A DNA stretch of 64,000 nucleotides from Phascolarctos cinereus (GCF_002099425.1 NW_018344001.1:4267001-4331000), one strand, 5' to 3'. Positions 30,725 through 41,845 are shown, counted from the stretch's first letter. Numbers and translations are program-made. Notes: generated from the letters alone by a model not told the origin.

Positions 30725-31190
30725 TAGCTTTTATACAGAAATATTTACTTCACAAGGCGTTATCACATATATACAAACTTACTCCCTCAATACATGAGAG
30801 GCATAATCTTCCCCCTCCCATGAACCACCTCAGTCTCTGGAGAGGGGAAAGGATTAGGTTCATTTCTATAGAGCACAGACACAGCTCCAAGTCCAAAACG
30901 CTGCCTTGGGTTCTAGTCTCAGGCACTCTTGCTTCTCAGGGTCTGTATGCTGAGCTGGCTGATTGCACCATCCCACCTGCAGTTCTGGGTGCAAGGTCAT
31001 CACCATGGCTAGAACCCCTGGGTTCCATGAGGATCTCCTACAGCACCTGAAACTGAGGACAAACAATGCAGAAGAGAAACAAACACCCTTCAGGTCTAAT
31101 TCCCAGAGCTGGAGTGAAAAAGAGGGAGAGGAAGAAGGAAAGTTCTTCCCCTCTCTCCAGTTCAGTTCATGGCACCCATGCTCTAAGTGA
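30725..31190 (+). repeat. Unclassified dispersed repeat (copy 1)
   Basis: Aligns with 43,965-44,400 in order: ACAGAAATATTTACTTCACA, CACAGCTCCAAGTCCAAAAC, CACCTGAAACTGAGGACAAA, AGAGAAACAAACACCC, AAGTTCTTCCCCTCTCTCCA. Homology may extend left of the SINE (ATTTCCATTTAGCTGCTAAC against ATTTCCACTTAACCACTTAA). No coding capacity. Could be a decayed LTR or LINE part. I cannot tell. Confidence 0.6.
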
Positions 31191-31194
31191 AGTG

Positions 31195-31811
31195 TGATCT
31201 TCATCCTCTGGACACAGAAGAAAAGAATGGTAGTTGTGTCCCAGTGTCCATTTGGAGTGTCTGGTTCCTGGTTCATAACTCATTTTGTACATGTGCTGTA
31301 CAACTCCCACATTAAAAGGGCTTCCTTCATTTAAAAAAAAAAGAATGGCAGAAGAGAAAGTGAGTGGCTCAGTCTTGATGGTTTTAAAGACAAAGGTATC
31401 CAATCAAAGAAGGCTACACCCATCCATGTGGTACAGGACAAAGAAGCCTCCATGCTGGGCAATCTGGGCATGATCTGAAGGCCCCTTAAGGGCACTGCCA
31501 CGTTAGGCAAACTGGCCATGCCCAGACATTCCTAAGTTAGGCAGCCTGTGGGGCTTTACCTCCTCAGGGACTCTACCCAGCCTTATTCCCTAGAGAGTAC
31601 AATGACTAAAATTAGAGTTTTTCAATGAAAAAAAAATAGTATTGGTTCTTGACTGACCCCACCTGTAGTCCCAGAAAATAGTTGTTGACATCCAGGGCAC
31701 TTTACTCAATGGCCATAACAGTGTCACATGATGCCTTTGGACATTTAGGACAAATGAAGATGCTCAGCTAGCAAGAAGCAAATTTTGCTGGCCTCAGATT
31801 TTACCAGCCTC
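31195..31811. other. No recognisable element
   Basis: Nothing assignable apart from two A runs near 31,330 and 31,626. Confidence 0.4.
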
Positions 31812-31828
31812 TAAGAAGTATGAGCCAT

Positions 31829-32810
31829 GTTGCAGAAGATGTGGGAAAATTGGAACACTAATGCACGGTTGGTGGAGTTAAGAGCTGATCAACCATTCTG
31901 GAGAGCAATTTTATGCCCAAAGAGATATAAAAAGTGCATAGCCTTTGACCCAGCAATACCACTTCTAAAGCTATATCCCAAAGAGATCATACAAATGTGA
32001 AAAGGACCCACATGTACAAAAATACATATAGCAGCTCTTTCTGTGGTAGCAAAAAATTGGAAATTGAGGGGGATGCCCGTCAATTGGGGAATGGCTGAAC
32101 AAGTTGTGGTATATGAATGTAATGGAATACTACTGTGCTATAAGAAATGATGAGCAGGTGGACTTCAGAAAAACCTGTAAAGACTTTCATGAACTGATGC
32201 TGAGTGAAGCAAGCAGAACCAGGAGAACATTGTACACAGTAACAGCCGTGTCATGCAATGTTTAACTTTGATAGACTTCGCTCTTCTCAGCAATGCAAGG
32301 ATCTCCAAAAGTCTCATGATGGAAAATGCTATCCACACCCAGAGAAAGAACTATGGAGTTTGAATGCAGATCAAAGCGTACTATTTGCTCTTTTTTTTCT
32401 TCTGTTTTGTTTTGTTTCTTCTTTCTTGTGGTTCCTCCTATTGGTTCTAATTCTTCCTTAAGACATTACTAGGAGCAGCTAGGTGGCGCAGTGGATAGAG
32501 CACCAGCCCTGAAGTCAGAAGGACCTGAGTTCAAATCCAGTCTCAGACCAAATACTTGACACTTACTAGCTGTGTGACCCGGGCAAGTCACTTAACCCCA
32601 ATTGCCTAAAAAAAAAAAAAAAAAGAAAGGAAAGAAAAGACATGACTAATGTGAAAATATGTTTAATAGGAATGTATATGTAGAGCCTATATCAGATTGC
32701 ATGCCATCTTGGGGAGGGAAGTGGAGAAGGAAGGGGAGAAAAATTTGAAACTCAAAAGCGTATGGAAGTGATTGTTGAAAACAAAAATAAATTCATATAA
32801 AATAAAAAAA
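31829..32810 (+). mobile_element. 5'-truncated L1 LINE with perfect 17-bp target duplication
   Basis: TAAGAAGTATGAGCCAT occurs exactly at 31,812-31,828 and 32,811-32,827. Inside is the L1 ORF2 C-terminal region (CAATACCACTTCTAAAGCTA, and a translation with LWYMNVMEYYCAIRNDEQVD), then the 3'UTR (AACTATGGAGTTTGAATGCA, GGGAGAAAAATTTGAAACTC) and an A-rich end. Stops interrupt the coding part, and it starts mid-ORF2, so it was dead on arrival. A type B SINE is nested at 32,472-32,636. Without that SINE and its duplicated target the L1 is about 805 bp. Confidence 0.96.
32472..32636 (+). mobile_element. Short A-tailed tRNA SINE (type B), nested in L1
   Basis: GGAGCAGCTAGGTGGCGCAG head, GAGTTCAAATCCAGTCTCAG, CACTTAACCCCAATTGCC, long A run. 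Flanked by AAGACAT(T/G)ACTA at 32,460-32,471 and 32,637-32,648 (one mismatch). It is younger than the L1 3'UTR it interrupts. Confidence 0.95.
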
Positions 32811-32829
32811 TAAGAAGTATGAGCCATAT

Positions 32830-33430
32830 GCCCTGTGTGTTCACAGGAAAAGATTACCATCTCATGCTGAGTATTTGGAGAGAGTCAATCCTTGCAAATC
32901 ATGGATTCATAGAATTTTTATCTCTGGAAAGAGGTGAAAGAACATAAGCACTATTGTAGTGATGACTGACCATTTCACCTGGTACAAGTAAGCACGCCCA
33001 ATCAATAACCAAAAAGCTTCTGCAATTGCCAAGGTAATGTGGAATAAGAATTTCTTTGCCTATGGCTTATATTGCATTAAGATTTGTATTCTTAGTTCAA
33101 TATATATCATGGCTTTATATATTTGTATGTATACGTAAATGCTACCATATATATGAACAAAATAGGTCCTCTGACTAACAAAAAAAAAAGAAACGCATTG
33201 GTGGAGGCTTGTGAGCTATGGTGGTAAATGGATAAGGACCCAAAGAATAGTATGTGCATGTTTTTAAATTACATGCATATGTAACATATAGGCTATGTAT
33301 TATGTTTGTCATATACTGCCAAGTACATGATATTCTCATATGATTTTCATATGTATGTGTCTGTATTTGAATGTTTGTTCAATATTAATCATTTATGATA
33401 GATGTTCTCAACATTTTTCACTTTCGCTAA
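32830..33430. other. AT-rich, mostly unassigned
   Basis: Includes the shared segment at 33,170-33,225 and TATATGTAT-type degenerate repeats at 33,100-33,370. No gene. Confidence 0.4.
33170..33225. repeat. Short unclassified shared segment (copy 2)
   Basis: CTAACAAAAAAAAAAGAAAC, GCATTGGTGGAGGCTTGTGA, GCTATGG. Partner of 29,690-29,745. Confidence 0.5.
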
Positions 33431-33434
33431 AACA

Positions 33435-33845
33435 TAGCTTTGCTAGCTACACCTGATTTGCCAAACCTGGCCTGCTTTACATCCACCCCCTTCTTTTCAC
33501 TTACATGGCCACTATCCTAAGTCAGGCCCTTCTCACCTCTCACCTGAATTCAGTCCTCAGACTAGATACCAACCCCTACACAAGGCCTTTACTTATCGCC
33601 CTGAGACCTTTGGTGAGTCAGCTAAACTTTCCAGGTCATGGTTTTCTCCTAATATCATTTCCCCTCCCATTTAAGGCTGTAGGCACTTTGAATATATTTT
33701 GTATTTATTTATCTGAGTCTGATCTTTTTCTTCCTATCAAAAAATAAGGTTTTTGAGGGCAGAGACAGTTTCAGTTTATTTGCTGTATCCCCTGTGTCTG
33801 GACACAGTAAGCCTTTAATAAATGCTCACTGAGTTGAACTGAGTC
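33435..33845 (+). mobile_element. L2 LINE 3' region
   Basis: ATGGCCACTATCCTAAGTCA, GGCCCTTCTCACCTCTCACC (L2 ORF2 ALLTSHL region), then the terminal series TTTTTGAGGGCAGAGACAGT, CTGTATCCCCTGTGTCTGGA, CAGTAAGCCTTTAATAAATG. The middle is shortened. Confidence 0.85.
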
Positions 33846-34279
33846 TCTCTTCTCCCCAGTCTATTATACCTTCCTCTTCCTGACACCTCTGAGCTGCCCA
33901 TGCAAGGGCTTTCTACCTTCTGGTCAGGTTCTGAATTGCTCAGTCTGCAATCTCTCCTCCACCCTGTTCTTCTACCTTGAGCAAAGTAGAATTTGACACT
34001 AATGCACCAAAGCTCTTGAGCTCAGAAAGCTGTTTGCTCCCTTCCCTCCCAGGGCTCAAATCCAGCTTCGGTGGAGGTGAAATCTAAACAGTCACTAATG
34101 GACTTTTCTTGCTCTCAGTTTAGGGCCACAGTATCATTGGCATCAAAGCATCTTATTTCCGATCCATTAGGCCCCTTTACCTTGGGGGAGGGAGTTATGT
34201 GGCTTCTCTCAGCTCCTCTCCATTAAGACTCCAGACCGCCACTTTCCTCCCCATCGCTAATATATTTTTTTTAACAGAC

Positions 34280-34990
34280 TTAAGGACTTGTGGTTGTTTT
34301 GTTCCTTGAAGAATAAAATGTGTTAATGCTTTCTGTGTAGCTGCCACTATATGAACAGGAAGGCAAAGGCTGGGAGGCTAGGAAAGAACTACTTCTGATT
34401 TCTATTACTAAGAGGCTCCTAGAAAGAGGTGACCCTTCTTACCAAGGCAAGTCCCTCTCCATGCACCCTTGGTCCCATTCCATCCTGGCTCTCCAGCAGA
34501 TTGCCCCTGGAGCATGCCCACTCTCCCCTGAATCTTCAATCTCTCCCTTTCTCCTGGTTGCTTCGCTACTGCCTACAAACATGCCTAAGTCTCTCCCATC
34601 CAAAGGAAAAAAAGAAAAAAAGAAAAAACCTAACTTGTGCCACGTCCGCCTGCCAGTTGTCTCGTTGCATCTCTTTCCTCTTTTCTGTGTGTCTAAACTC
34701 TTTGAGAAGGCTGCCTGAAACTGGTGACCCCACCTCCTTCCCTCTCATTCTCTTCTCAACCCTATTCCAACCTTCATCTGAAGCTGCTCCCTCCCCGTGA
34801 CCAACGATCTCTTATTTTTCAAGTCTCAAGCCTTCATTCTGACCTCTCTGCAACCTTTGACATTGTCCATCACCCTGTTGGTGGATCACATTGGCTCCCT
34901 ACAAATGAAGTAGTTGCTCAACCTACTTGGAGTTCTCTTAGAAGCTGTTATTTTCCAGGTGCAGTTCAGCAGCTTTTCAGGAAAGCAGCA
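34280..34990 (+). mobile_element. L2 LINE ORF2 reverse-transcriptase fragment
   Basis: Translation at 34,461-34,600 holds SPFLLVASLLPTNMPKSLPS, as in the L2 stretch before AYKHAHVSPIL. At 34,820-34,880 the frame reads SDLSATFDIVHHP, the L2 RT motif DLSAAFDTVDH. An A-rich insert near 34,605 and frame changes show decay. No functional LINE. Confidence 0.8.
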
Positions 34991-35179
34991 TTTAGCTCCA
35001 TTCTATTTTAGGAAGTCAAAATGCCTCCTCCAAGAAGTCTTCCTTTACTGTGATGGTGTTCTTGACCTCTTTCTTCTGCAATGACTGCGGTGTCACAATC
35101 CGTAACTAAGATACTCAGTACTAGGCATTCGTCTCCCCACCACCACCCATGTTAGGGACAATTGATGTCTCCAAATGTC

Positions 35180-35560
35180 AACAAAAGAGAAAAGTAACAT
35201 ATCAATGAATTGGGCAGACAATTTTAAAAAATGAATAAACAAACTGAACACAAAAGAGAAAAATCTAAAAATCAAAGAAATGAGAAAATTAAAAACAAAA
35301 AAACCCCATTGAATTAATAAGCAAAACTAAGATCTGTTTTTTAATTAATAAAAGAGAAACCACTGACTAAGTTTGCCAAACAAAACAGAGTTAACCCAAA
35401 TTACCAGACTCAAAAAGAAACAGAGGATTCACAACAGTTGAAGAGGAAACTATTGAAAACTATTTTGCCCAGTTATGTACCAATAAAACTGATAACTTCT
35501 GAAATAAATCTTTACAAAAACAGAAAATACCCAAACTAACAAAACATGAAGTAGGGAATT
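35180..35560 (+). mobile_element. L1 LINE ORF2 internal fragment
   Basis: A-rich coding strand. The region near 35,380-35,470 reads KPLTKFAKQNR and ENYFAQLCTNKTDNF, matching the L1 ORF2 stretch before the RT core (IRNYFAQLYANKFDN type). It has stops throughout, is far from any L1 3' end, and is older than the L1 at 31,829. Confidence 0.75.
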
Positions 35561-35659
35561 TCCATAGCCCAGTTTTGGAAAGAAGGAGACAGATTTATGG
35601 GACGTTGTAGAGACAGAATCAATAAGCCATGGCAATTGTGTATGTGGAACAAGAGAGAG

Positions 35660-35780
35660 TGAAGACCTTAATTCCTGCCTGGATTGTCCCAGTAGCCTTC
35701 TAATTGATGTTGGTATCTCCTCTGTCTTCCCTTTCTGAGCCATCCTTCAGACCATAGCAGTGCAATCTTCTAATGTAAAG
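35660..35780 (+). mobile_element. L2 LINE fragment
   Basis: CTGGATTGTCCCAGTAGCCT, TCTAATTGATGTTGGTATCT, CCATCCTTCAGACCATAGCA: the L2 ORF2 stretch corresponding to DYCNSLLTGLP. Confidence 0.6.
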
Positions 35781-35924
35781 TACTTTATAGATTGTGAAGG
35801 GCTATATCGCATTCCACTGGATCAAATGTTATATGCACAACTGATCTCTAAGGTCCCACCCAGCTCTAAATATTTAAGCCCCTGATCTTACCGTTACTCT
35901 GCTCACAAACGTTCATCAGAAAAT

Positions 35925-36035
35925 TCAGTGCAGTAAATATTCATTCAGCACCTAATCTGCACCAAGTCTTCCTTGAAGTGATAGGAAAACAAAGGTGAAA
36001 AGTGACCCATTCTGCCCTTGAGGTGAGATAGGAAT
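35925..36035 (-). mobile_element. L2 LINE 3' end, antisense
   Basis: ATTCATTCAGCACCTAATCT, GCACCAAGTCTTCCTTGAAG, CATTCTGCCCTTGAGGTGAG. Confidence 0.6.
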
Positions 36036-36399
36036 TGTCGAGGAGCAAAGGCCACTCTCTAGTGGGCAGGTCAGACATTCAAAAGGTAACCAGCCAGTTA
36101 AGAAAAAGTCCCTCTGAGTGGTCAGAGAATTGAATTTTAATACAACGCTCATAAAGGTGAAGGGCCAAACTCTTGAATGCAATGATCACGAGGTTTTACG
36201 GTTGCTGAAGCCAAGGGTCAGAACAGCAGTTGCTGGGGCAACATCAGGCTTGTGTGACCTCTAACTACAGTCAAAGGAAAGGCAGTGGCTAATGCTAACC
36301 CTGGTTCTAGAATTTATGCCCAGTTAAGTATAACATGAATTGGTAGTAATGGAGCGATAGAGATACCCCCAATAAAGTGCTCTAGGCATATTTGAGGAG

Positions 36400-36485
36400 A
36401 GAGCTGAAGGAATCATGGGAGGTTTCATGGAGGAGGTGATTCCTGAGTTGAGTCTTGGAGGAGAAGGATTTGGGAATGTGAAAAT
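36400..36485 (-). mobile_element. L2 LINE fragment, antisense
   Basis: GGTTTCATGGAGGAGGTGAT, TCCTGAGTTGAGTCTTGGAG: antisense of the L2 stretch TCCAAGxCTCAGCTC..CACCTCCT. Confidence 0.5.
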
Positions 36486-36594
36486 TAGTAGGTACTCTAT
36501 TCCATAAGCATAAGGAAAATTTTAAAGAAAAAATATTTGTTGAAGCTCTATCTAAATTATATTGGTAAGTCTAGAGAGAGCAGATATTTGTCAA

Positions 36595-36652
36595 TGCTTT
36601 CAGTACAATGCCTGGCACATAGTAAGGGCCATATAAATGTTAGCTTTTGTTA
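36595..36652 (+). mobile_element. L2 LINE 3' tip
   Basis: AGTACAATGCCTGGCACATA, GTAAGGGCCATATAAATGTT. Confidence 0.7.
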
Positions 36653-36659
36653 TTCTGCC

Positions 36660-37685
36660 TCAGCAGTTTCCTTAGCCAAAGAATTATTGCATCTTTCACT
36701 TTGTATCTCTGGGATAGAGAGACATCACAAGGCTCTGGAAGTGATGCTTTAAATGAATGACCCTGCTATTGTCAAGTAAATCTGGAAAGAATGCTTTCAT
36801 AGTTGATCAATACACCAATACTATAATCTGGACCACCTATGATTTGGTCTTCATATAACATAAGCCACATTATCTCAGTTATGGTAGCAGGAAATCAGAT
36901 TGGTTCAGTTCTAACAGTCCGGATAAGGCTAATTCTCAAAAGAAAAATGAATAAAGATAAGGTACAGACAGAGCATCACGCAGAATAAGAATTGTTTTTG
37001 TTTGTCTTATAAATCCTCAGTTAAGTCTGGATGGAGACAGTGCATACAAGTTTTTTTATGTCACCGCATCACCTTTCAGAGCTGACTGATCAGAAACCTA
37101 GGAAACTGTATTGGCTACTGTCTTCCAACAACCTGCTCCGACGCATATTTAATGGTGTCCATCATCCTTCCAGCTGGATCACTGGTTTGAAGGTACAGAG
37201 TGTTGACAGCGTGCAGGGCAAGGAAGCAGTGGCCACCAGAGCTGTGGGTATTGCAGAGTGAGATGCAAATTCCAGGAAACAGCAGGTGCTGATCCCATGC
37301 TGTGGGGCTGTTGCTCCTGAGCTTTCCCTTCCATTGTGGCCTCTTGGGGTCGCATAGCAACATAGAGGAAACCTGGTTTTATCTAAGTATCTAATTATCT
37401 AAATGTCTGAGTTTACAGAGGTCTCACTAAAAGCTATAAGGAATAAAAGTGCTGCACAGGCATAGCTCTAATCCAATTTCCCCTCTACATGCAATATTTA
37501 GTATTTAGTCATTCACATTCCGTTCCCCAGCATACCTAGTTTATCACCCTTCCCCCACATGTCACTTGAACATCTGTCACAGATGTCTCACTTCTATTGT
37601 TACTGACTATGATTTGCAAAGACTTGTCCCTGATCAATCCAAGTCTCTTCTGGGGTATCCTTTGTTATCCTCATCCAGTGATATG
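36660..37685. other. No recognisable element
   Basis: About 1 kb with no SINE, L2 or L1 motif recognised. Frames at 37,031-37,261 (plus) and 37,115-37,363 (minus) overlap each other and resemble nothing known. Confidence 0.4.
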
Positions 37686-37689
37686 CGAA

Positions 37690-37910
37690 AGCTACCCTCT
37701 ATGAGCAGATTGTTAAATTTTCAGTATGAGCATCTGCCAGGTGGAAATTGGCAAATACAGTAAACAAGGGCTAGATTTATTGTTGGGTTGATTGTCTAAA
37801 CTTAAAAGGTGATAGAGAAAATATTAATAATGCACATTAAATGAAAAGTATAGTGCATAAATTTTTTGTTCTGAGAAGCCTGTGGTTAAACATTTACCAG
37901 GACACCCCTG
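37690..37910 (+). mobile_element. hAT-like non-autonomous DNA transposon, copy 2 (5' shortened)
   Basis: GAGCAGATTGTTAAATTTTC, AGTATGAGCATCTGCC, GATTGTCTAAACTTAAAAGG, TGGTTAAACATTTACCAGGA and end CACCCCTG. The left end is eroded. Same family as 12,711. Confidence 0.75.
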
Positions 37911-38084
37911 CTGGCAACAGACACTAACAACATTTATGTAGCAATGCCTTTTTTCATCATGCCCTCACTTGAAGATGCCCATGAGGAGAAACCTATGACC
38001 TTCAAAGGTGGCCGGGGTAGGTCTAATTACTAGGAAGGTTTTCCTTCTACCAGTGAAATTTGCCTTCTTATACCTTTACTCATT

Positions 38085-38500
38085 ACTAATTCTTCCCTCT
38101 GAGGCCAGAGGAAGTCTAAGCCTTCTTCCAGGGTACAGACTTTCAAACTTAAAGACCTCCTCCCACCCCCTCTAAGCCTTCTCTTCTCCAGACTATATAT
38201 CCCTGGTTCCTTCCATGGATCTCATGATTTGTTCTCAAGACCCTTCATCATCAAGGTCATTCCCATGTGGATGTACCCCAGCTCACTAACATTCTTCCTG
38301 AAATGTGTCAGAGCAAAGTCCAATATTTCCAGATGTATCAGGATTCTTCAGGCCTTTGTTCTGAACATCATACCAGTCTTAAGGCAGAACACGGTCACAG
38401 CTGGCCATGGGGGTTCTATGTCACACTGTTAACTTCTATTGAGCATTTAAGCCACCAAAACCCCAAGATCTCCTTTATGGGAGCTGCGCATGAGCCTTGC
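38085..38500 (-). mobile_element. CR1/L3 LINE 3' region, antisense
   Basis: CTTCTCTTCTCCAGACTATA, CCCTGGTTCCTTCCATGGAT, GAAATGTGTCAGAGCAAAGT, ATGTCACACTGTTAACTTCT, CCACCAAAACCCCAAGATCT. Antisense CR1/L3 order. The frame at 38,267-38,662 is chance. Confidence 0.75.
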
Positions 38501-38934
38501 CTTCCCTGTCTTCTGCTTAGCTTGGTAGATCTGGGATTGGAAAACCAAGAAATTGCTCCCACTAAATGCCTGATGAATCTTAAAATGCCCTTAAGGATGT
38601 TGGGGGAAGAGAAGAAGGAGGTCATTCTTGCTTTGAGCCAGAAAAGGACATTGGATGCCTGAGAGTGGAACTGTATGGCCCTGAAGGGTCATGGTTGGAC
38701 AGAAGCCAGGGATTTACTTTTTGTTGGTTAAGGTAGATTAGTAAACTCAGAAGTCACCCAGCCTGGGTGAGAGAGAATGTTCTGTCTACCCTTCCCTTGT
38801 AGATAATTCCTGGTCATTACTGTTTTCCCTTTGAATGAACCATGAGATAGCATAAGTGTGTCCTGGAGAAGATGTCAGAGGAGAAAGAGAAAGACGGACA
38901 ACAGCAATTCTTTTGACAGCCCTTCAAATATTAT

Positions 38935-39135
38935 TTTTATTTTTAATTTTTGGTAAATAGTATTTTATTTTTTGCAATTACATGTGAAGACAGTTTTCAA
39001 CATTCATTTCTATGAGATTTTGAATTTCATATTTTTTCTCTCTTCTCCCTTCCCTCTTACCCCTCGAAAACAGCAAGCAAGCTGATTTAGGTTATGCATG
39101 TGCAACCATGTAAACATATTTTCACATTAGTCATG
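38935..39135 (-). mobile_element. L1 LINE 3'UTR, antisense, truncated
   Basis: GCAATTACATGTGAAGACAG, TTTTCAACATTCATTTCTAT, GCAAGCAAGCTGATTTAGGT, TATGCATGTGCAACCATGTA. Antisense of the 3'UTR seen in the plus orientation at 32,640-32,790. Only about 200 bp was copied. Confidence 0.88.
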
Positions 39136-39139
39136 GATA

Positions 39140-39250
39140 ACAACAATTATTAAGCACCTAATGTTTGTAGAGAATTGTACTAGGCTCTAATGGTGTGGTT
39201 TAGATGCCCTCCTGGGGCTTCCAGTCTGGAAGACTGACAACATACAAGCA
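39140..39250 (-). mobile_element. L2 LINE 3' end, antisense
   Basis: ATTATTAAGCACCTAATGTT, GTACTAGGCTCTAATGGTG, CCTCCTGGGGCTTCCAGTCT. Confidence 0.65.
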
Positions 39251-39254
39251 GAAA

Positions 39255-40570
39255 CAAGGCTAATATAGGCATTTCTGCTAGAATACAACATATTCAAGGG
39301 CAAAAATCACCACATTATGCCAAATCAAGCAATAAAAACTACAGGGTTTATGGGAGAAATGGGATTCGGGGAACTACCTTTAAAAACGTCATCAGTGACA
39401 TATTACGGAAAGAGATAGGAACCTAATAAAAATGGTAGCACAGCTTAATTCATGTTAAATAGGTAAGAAATACACCGATACTCCAGGGATGGCAAATTGA
39501 ATGGGCCCTGACTCTGGCCTCATTGTGGTGCCGAGGGGGAAGGGCGAAGGGTGAGAAACAGCTCTCCTCTGCACATAGCTCCACTGCCCAAGAAGAGATA
39601 TAATAAATATGGCCCTTTAACATTTACTCATGGAAGTGGGCCTCAGAATAGGGGCAGCCTGTGAACGGCTGTGAAGTGGTTCTGTTCTCAGCATTCTCAA
39701 TGTTTCTCTCAAGAAATCAGGCATCAGCTAACTAGAAATTCACATTATGCTCAAAATGTTCCCTAATCTATTAAATTTGCATTTTTGAAGCAGCATTAGA
39801 GCAGGACTGACTGTAACCCAAAATTCCATGACCAGCGAATCAAAGAGCTGCTTGAGTTCTGAAAGGTAAGGCCATTACCCATTTGGTAATCAAGGAAGGC
39901 TTCCTGAAGTAAGAGGCATTTGAGGTAGGCTTTCAGGGCTGGGAAGGAATTCAACAATTGAAAAGAAAGCAGAGCCAGAGCGGGGATAAATTAGAGATGT
40001 ATTCTAGAGCAGTAGTACAGGTGAAAAGGACAGGACTATGGGAGGTTCCACCCAGAACCGCCATTTTAAAGTAAGTGCCCAGACCAGTCATGTCTCTGGG
40101 CTGCACTCCTGATGCTCCAGACTTCTCTACTAGCAGCCTCCTCATCCTGAAATTTCACCCTATCTCTGGACTTCTCCCCCTAGAAGATCTCTCCTCTCCT
40201 TCAGCCCTTTCCTCTGATTGGTCAGCTCCTCCCCACGAGAAGACAAGCCCAAGGTTTGAAACATGGAAGGCTGGGTGAATGGTTAAGCCACAGACAGAAA
40301 GAGTGAGGTTAGAAAGAGGTGCCGGGGCCCCAAGAAAGTCAGTCTGCAGCCAGGTGAGGCTCTGTAAATTTGACCTACAAGAAGCTTTTCCTGATCCACC
40401 CCCCCCAAATGCTAGCATATTTCCCCTTCAAAATGCCTTCGTGTTTATTTTGAATATAGTCTACATACATGTGTTCATATACAGAATATAGACATATGGT
40501 TATATATTTATATGCATACGGTTACAAAAACACATAATACATGTATGCAGTTATATGGGTCTATAATGCA
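39255..40570. other. Repeat-poor stretch with an L2 scrap
   Basis: Only 39,885-39,950 (GGAAGGCTTCCTGAAGTAAG, antisense L2-like) is assignable. The block 39,300-39,480 (GGGTTTATGGGAGAAATGGG, GTCATCAGTGACATATTACG) looks repeat-like but I cannot name it. No coding exon seen. Confidence 0.4.
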
Positions 40571-40589
40571 CAGTGCACAGCACAGGGCC

Positions 40590-40770
40590 CGGCAAAGAGC
40601 TTATTGTTGTCCGCCCTTTGTCCTCCAAGATGACCAAAGACACCAGGAGGGGTATGTCTTGACTTGCAGTGAATCTGCTGGGCAAAATCATCAGCCTCCC
40701 TCTCTCCTCCAGAGTCATCTGAGTCAGACGTGAGACCTAAGTCAAAATGACTGGCAATGGCCCCCTGGCA
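40590..40770 (+). repeat. Marsupial dispersed repeat, unclassified (copy 2)
   Basis: TTGTTGTCCGCCCTTTGTCC, TCCAAGATGACCAAAGACAC, GTATGTCTTGACTTGCAGTG, GTCAAAATGACTGGCAATGG. Partner of 13,974-14,440, shorter. Confidence 0.6.
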
Positions 40771-40799
40771 CAGTAGGTGCTTAAGGAATGTTGATTGAC

Positions 40800-40835
<36 letters not shown>
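40765..40835 (+). repeat. L2 3' tip extended as (GATT)n
   Basis: GGCACAGTAGGTGCTTAAGG, AATGTTGATTGACTG, then eight or so GATT units to 40,834. The terminal TTGACTGA of L2 has expanded. Confidence 0.9.
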
Positions 40836-40839
40836 GTCC

Positions 40840-40970
40840 CTTCCTCTCATCTCCTCCCTGCCATAGAATGTAATCTTGCTGAGAGTAGGAACTCTCTCAG
40901 TTTTATTTTTGCATCCCCTCTACCTGCTGCATAGAGGAGGCACTTAATTATTGTTGACTGATGGTGGTAA
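40840..40970 (+). mobile_element. L2 LINE 3' end
   Basis: CATAGAATGTAATCTTGCTG, AGAGTAGGAACTCTCTCAGT, CATAGAGGAGGCACTTAATT. Confidence 0.7.
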
Positions 40971-40974
40971 GAAG

Positions 40975-41780
40975 CTGGGAAGACTGGTGTACAACTGGGA
41001 AGAGAGGACAGGGTCACTCTCATCTCCACCACTGGCTCTACCTTTACCCACATCTTTGTCCTACAGGAGGTGACAGAATACTTCTTGCCCTCCAATACTT
41101 CCAGACTCCCTCCTTATGACATTACTAAGCAACCTATCCACCTTTGAAGTTCATAGCATCAAAAATCACCCAATCCAGATTAGAGTAGCTGATGTATACC
41201 AACTCTCAGGTAATTCTCCCTCCTTCCTCCAGAAGTTCAAGACCCTACTCACTGTCTTCTCCTCCCCAGTTCTCTCCTTTATACGTTAGGATGTCAGCAT
41301 CCACATTGCTGCTCCCTCAAACTCCCTAATCTCCCAATTCCTCAGCTTTTTAAATCCCACAATCTGCTCCTTTGGCTACAAAAAGGCATGACTACACTCT
41401 TGTGAAAGAAAATTCTGTACTCTTTGCCTGATGGAAACCATTTTTATTCAGTTAAATTGAACTAATTCTAAGTGACTTCTAGTTAGAGAGGCAGAGATTC
41501 CTCACACCTTTGAAAATCTGACACAAGCTCTTTGGGAGTTACAGCTTATAAATATATAATGTTCACATATAGCAGAATATAGAAAGAATGTATAAATATT
41601 TATAAATAGTAGAAGTATATAAATGAATAAGTATAAATAATATAGAAATATAAATGTAATATTTATAAATGAAATAATAGAAAACATTCCAGGGGTTCAG
41701 AGCTTAAGTAATAGTCTCAAAACAGTCCTTTAAAACACCAATGTACTCAAGAGAGTCATACTTCCTCCAGGGAAAGATGG
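40975..41780. other. No clear element
   Basis: Includes an AT-rich block at 41,540-41,690 (ATAAATATTTATAAATAG type). No gene. Confidence 0.4.
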
Positions 41781-41784
41781 ACCC

Positions 41785-41845
41785 CTCAGCACAGTGCCTA
41801 GCACATAGTAAGTGCTTATAAATGTTTGTTGACCGACTGATTCCA
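41785..41845 (+). mobile_element. L2 LINE 3' tip
   Basis: CAGCACAGTGCCTAGCACAT, AGTAAGTGCTTATAAATGTT, TGTTGACCGACTGA. Confidence 0.85.

Noticed and set aside
30725-31190. Retroviral LTR
   Set aside because: No paired copy at an expected distance, no target duplication, no TG...CA ends and no primer-binding site could be supported. Left unclassified.
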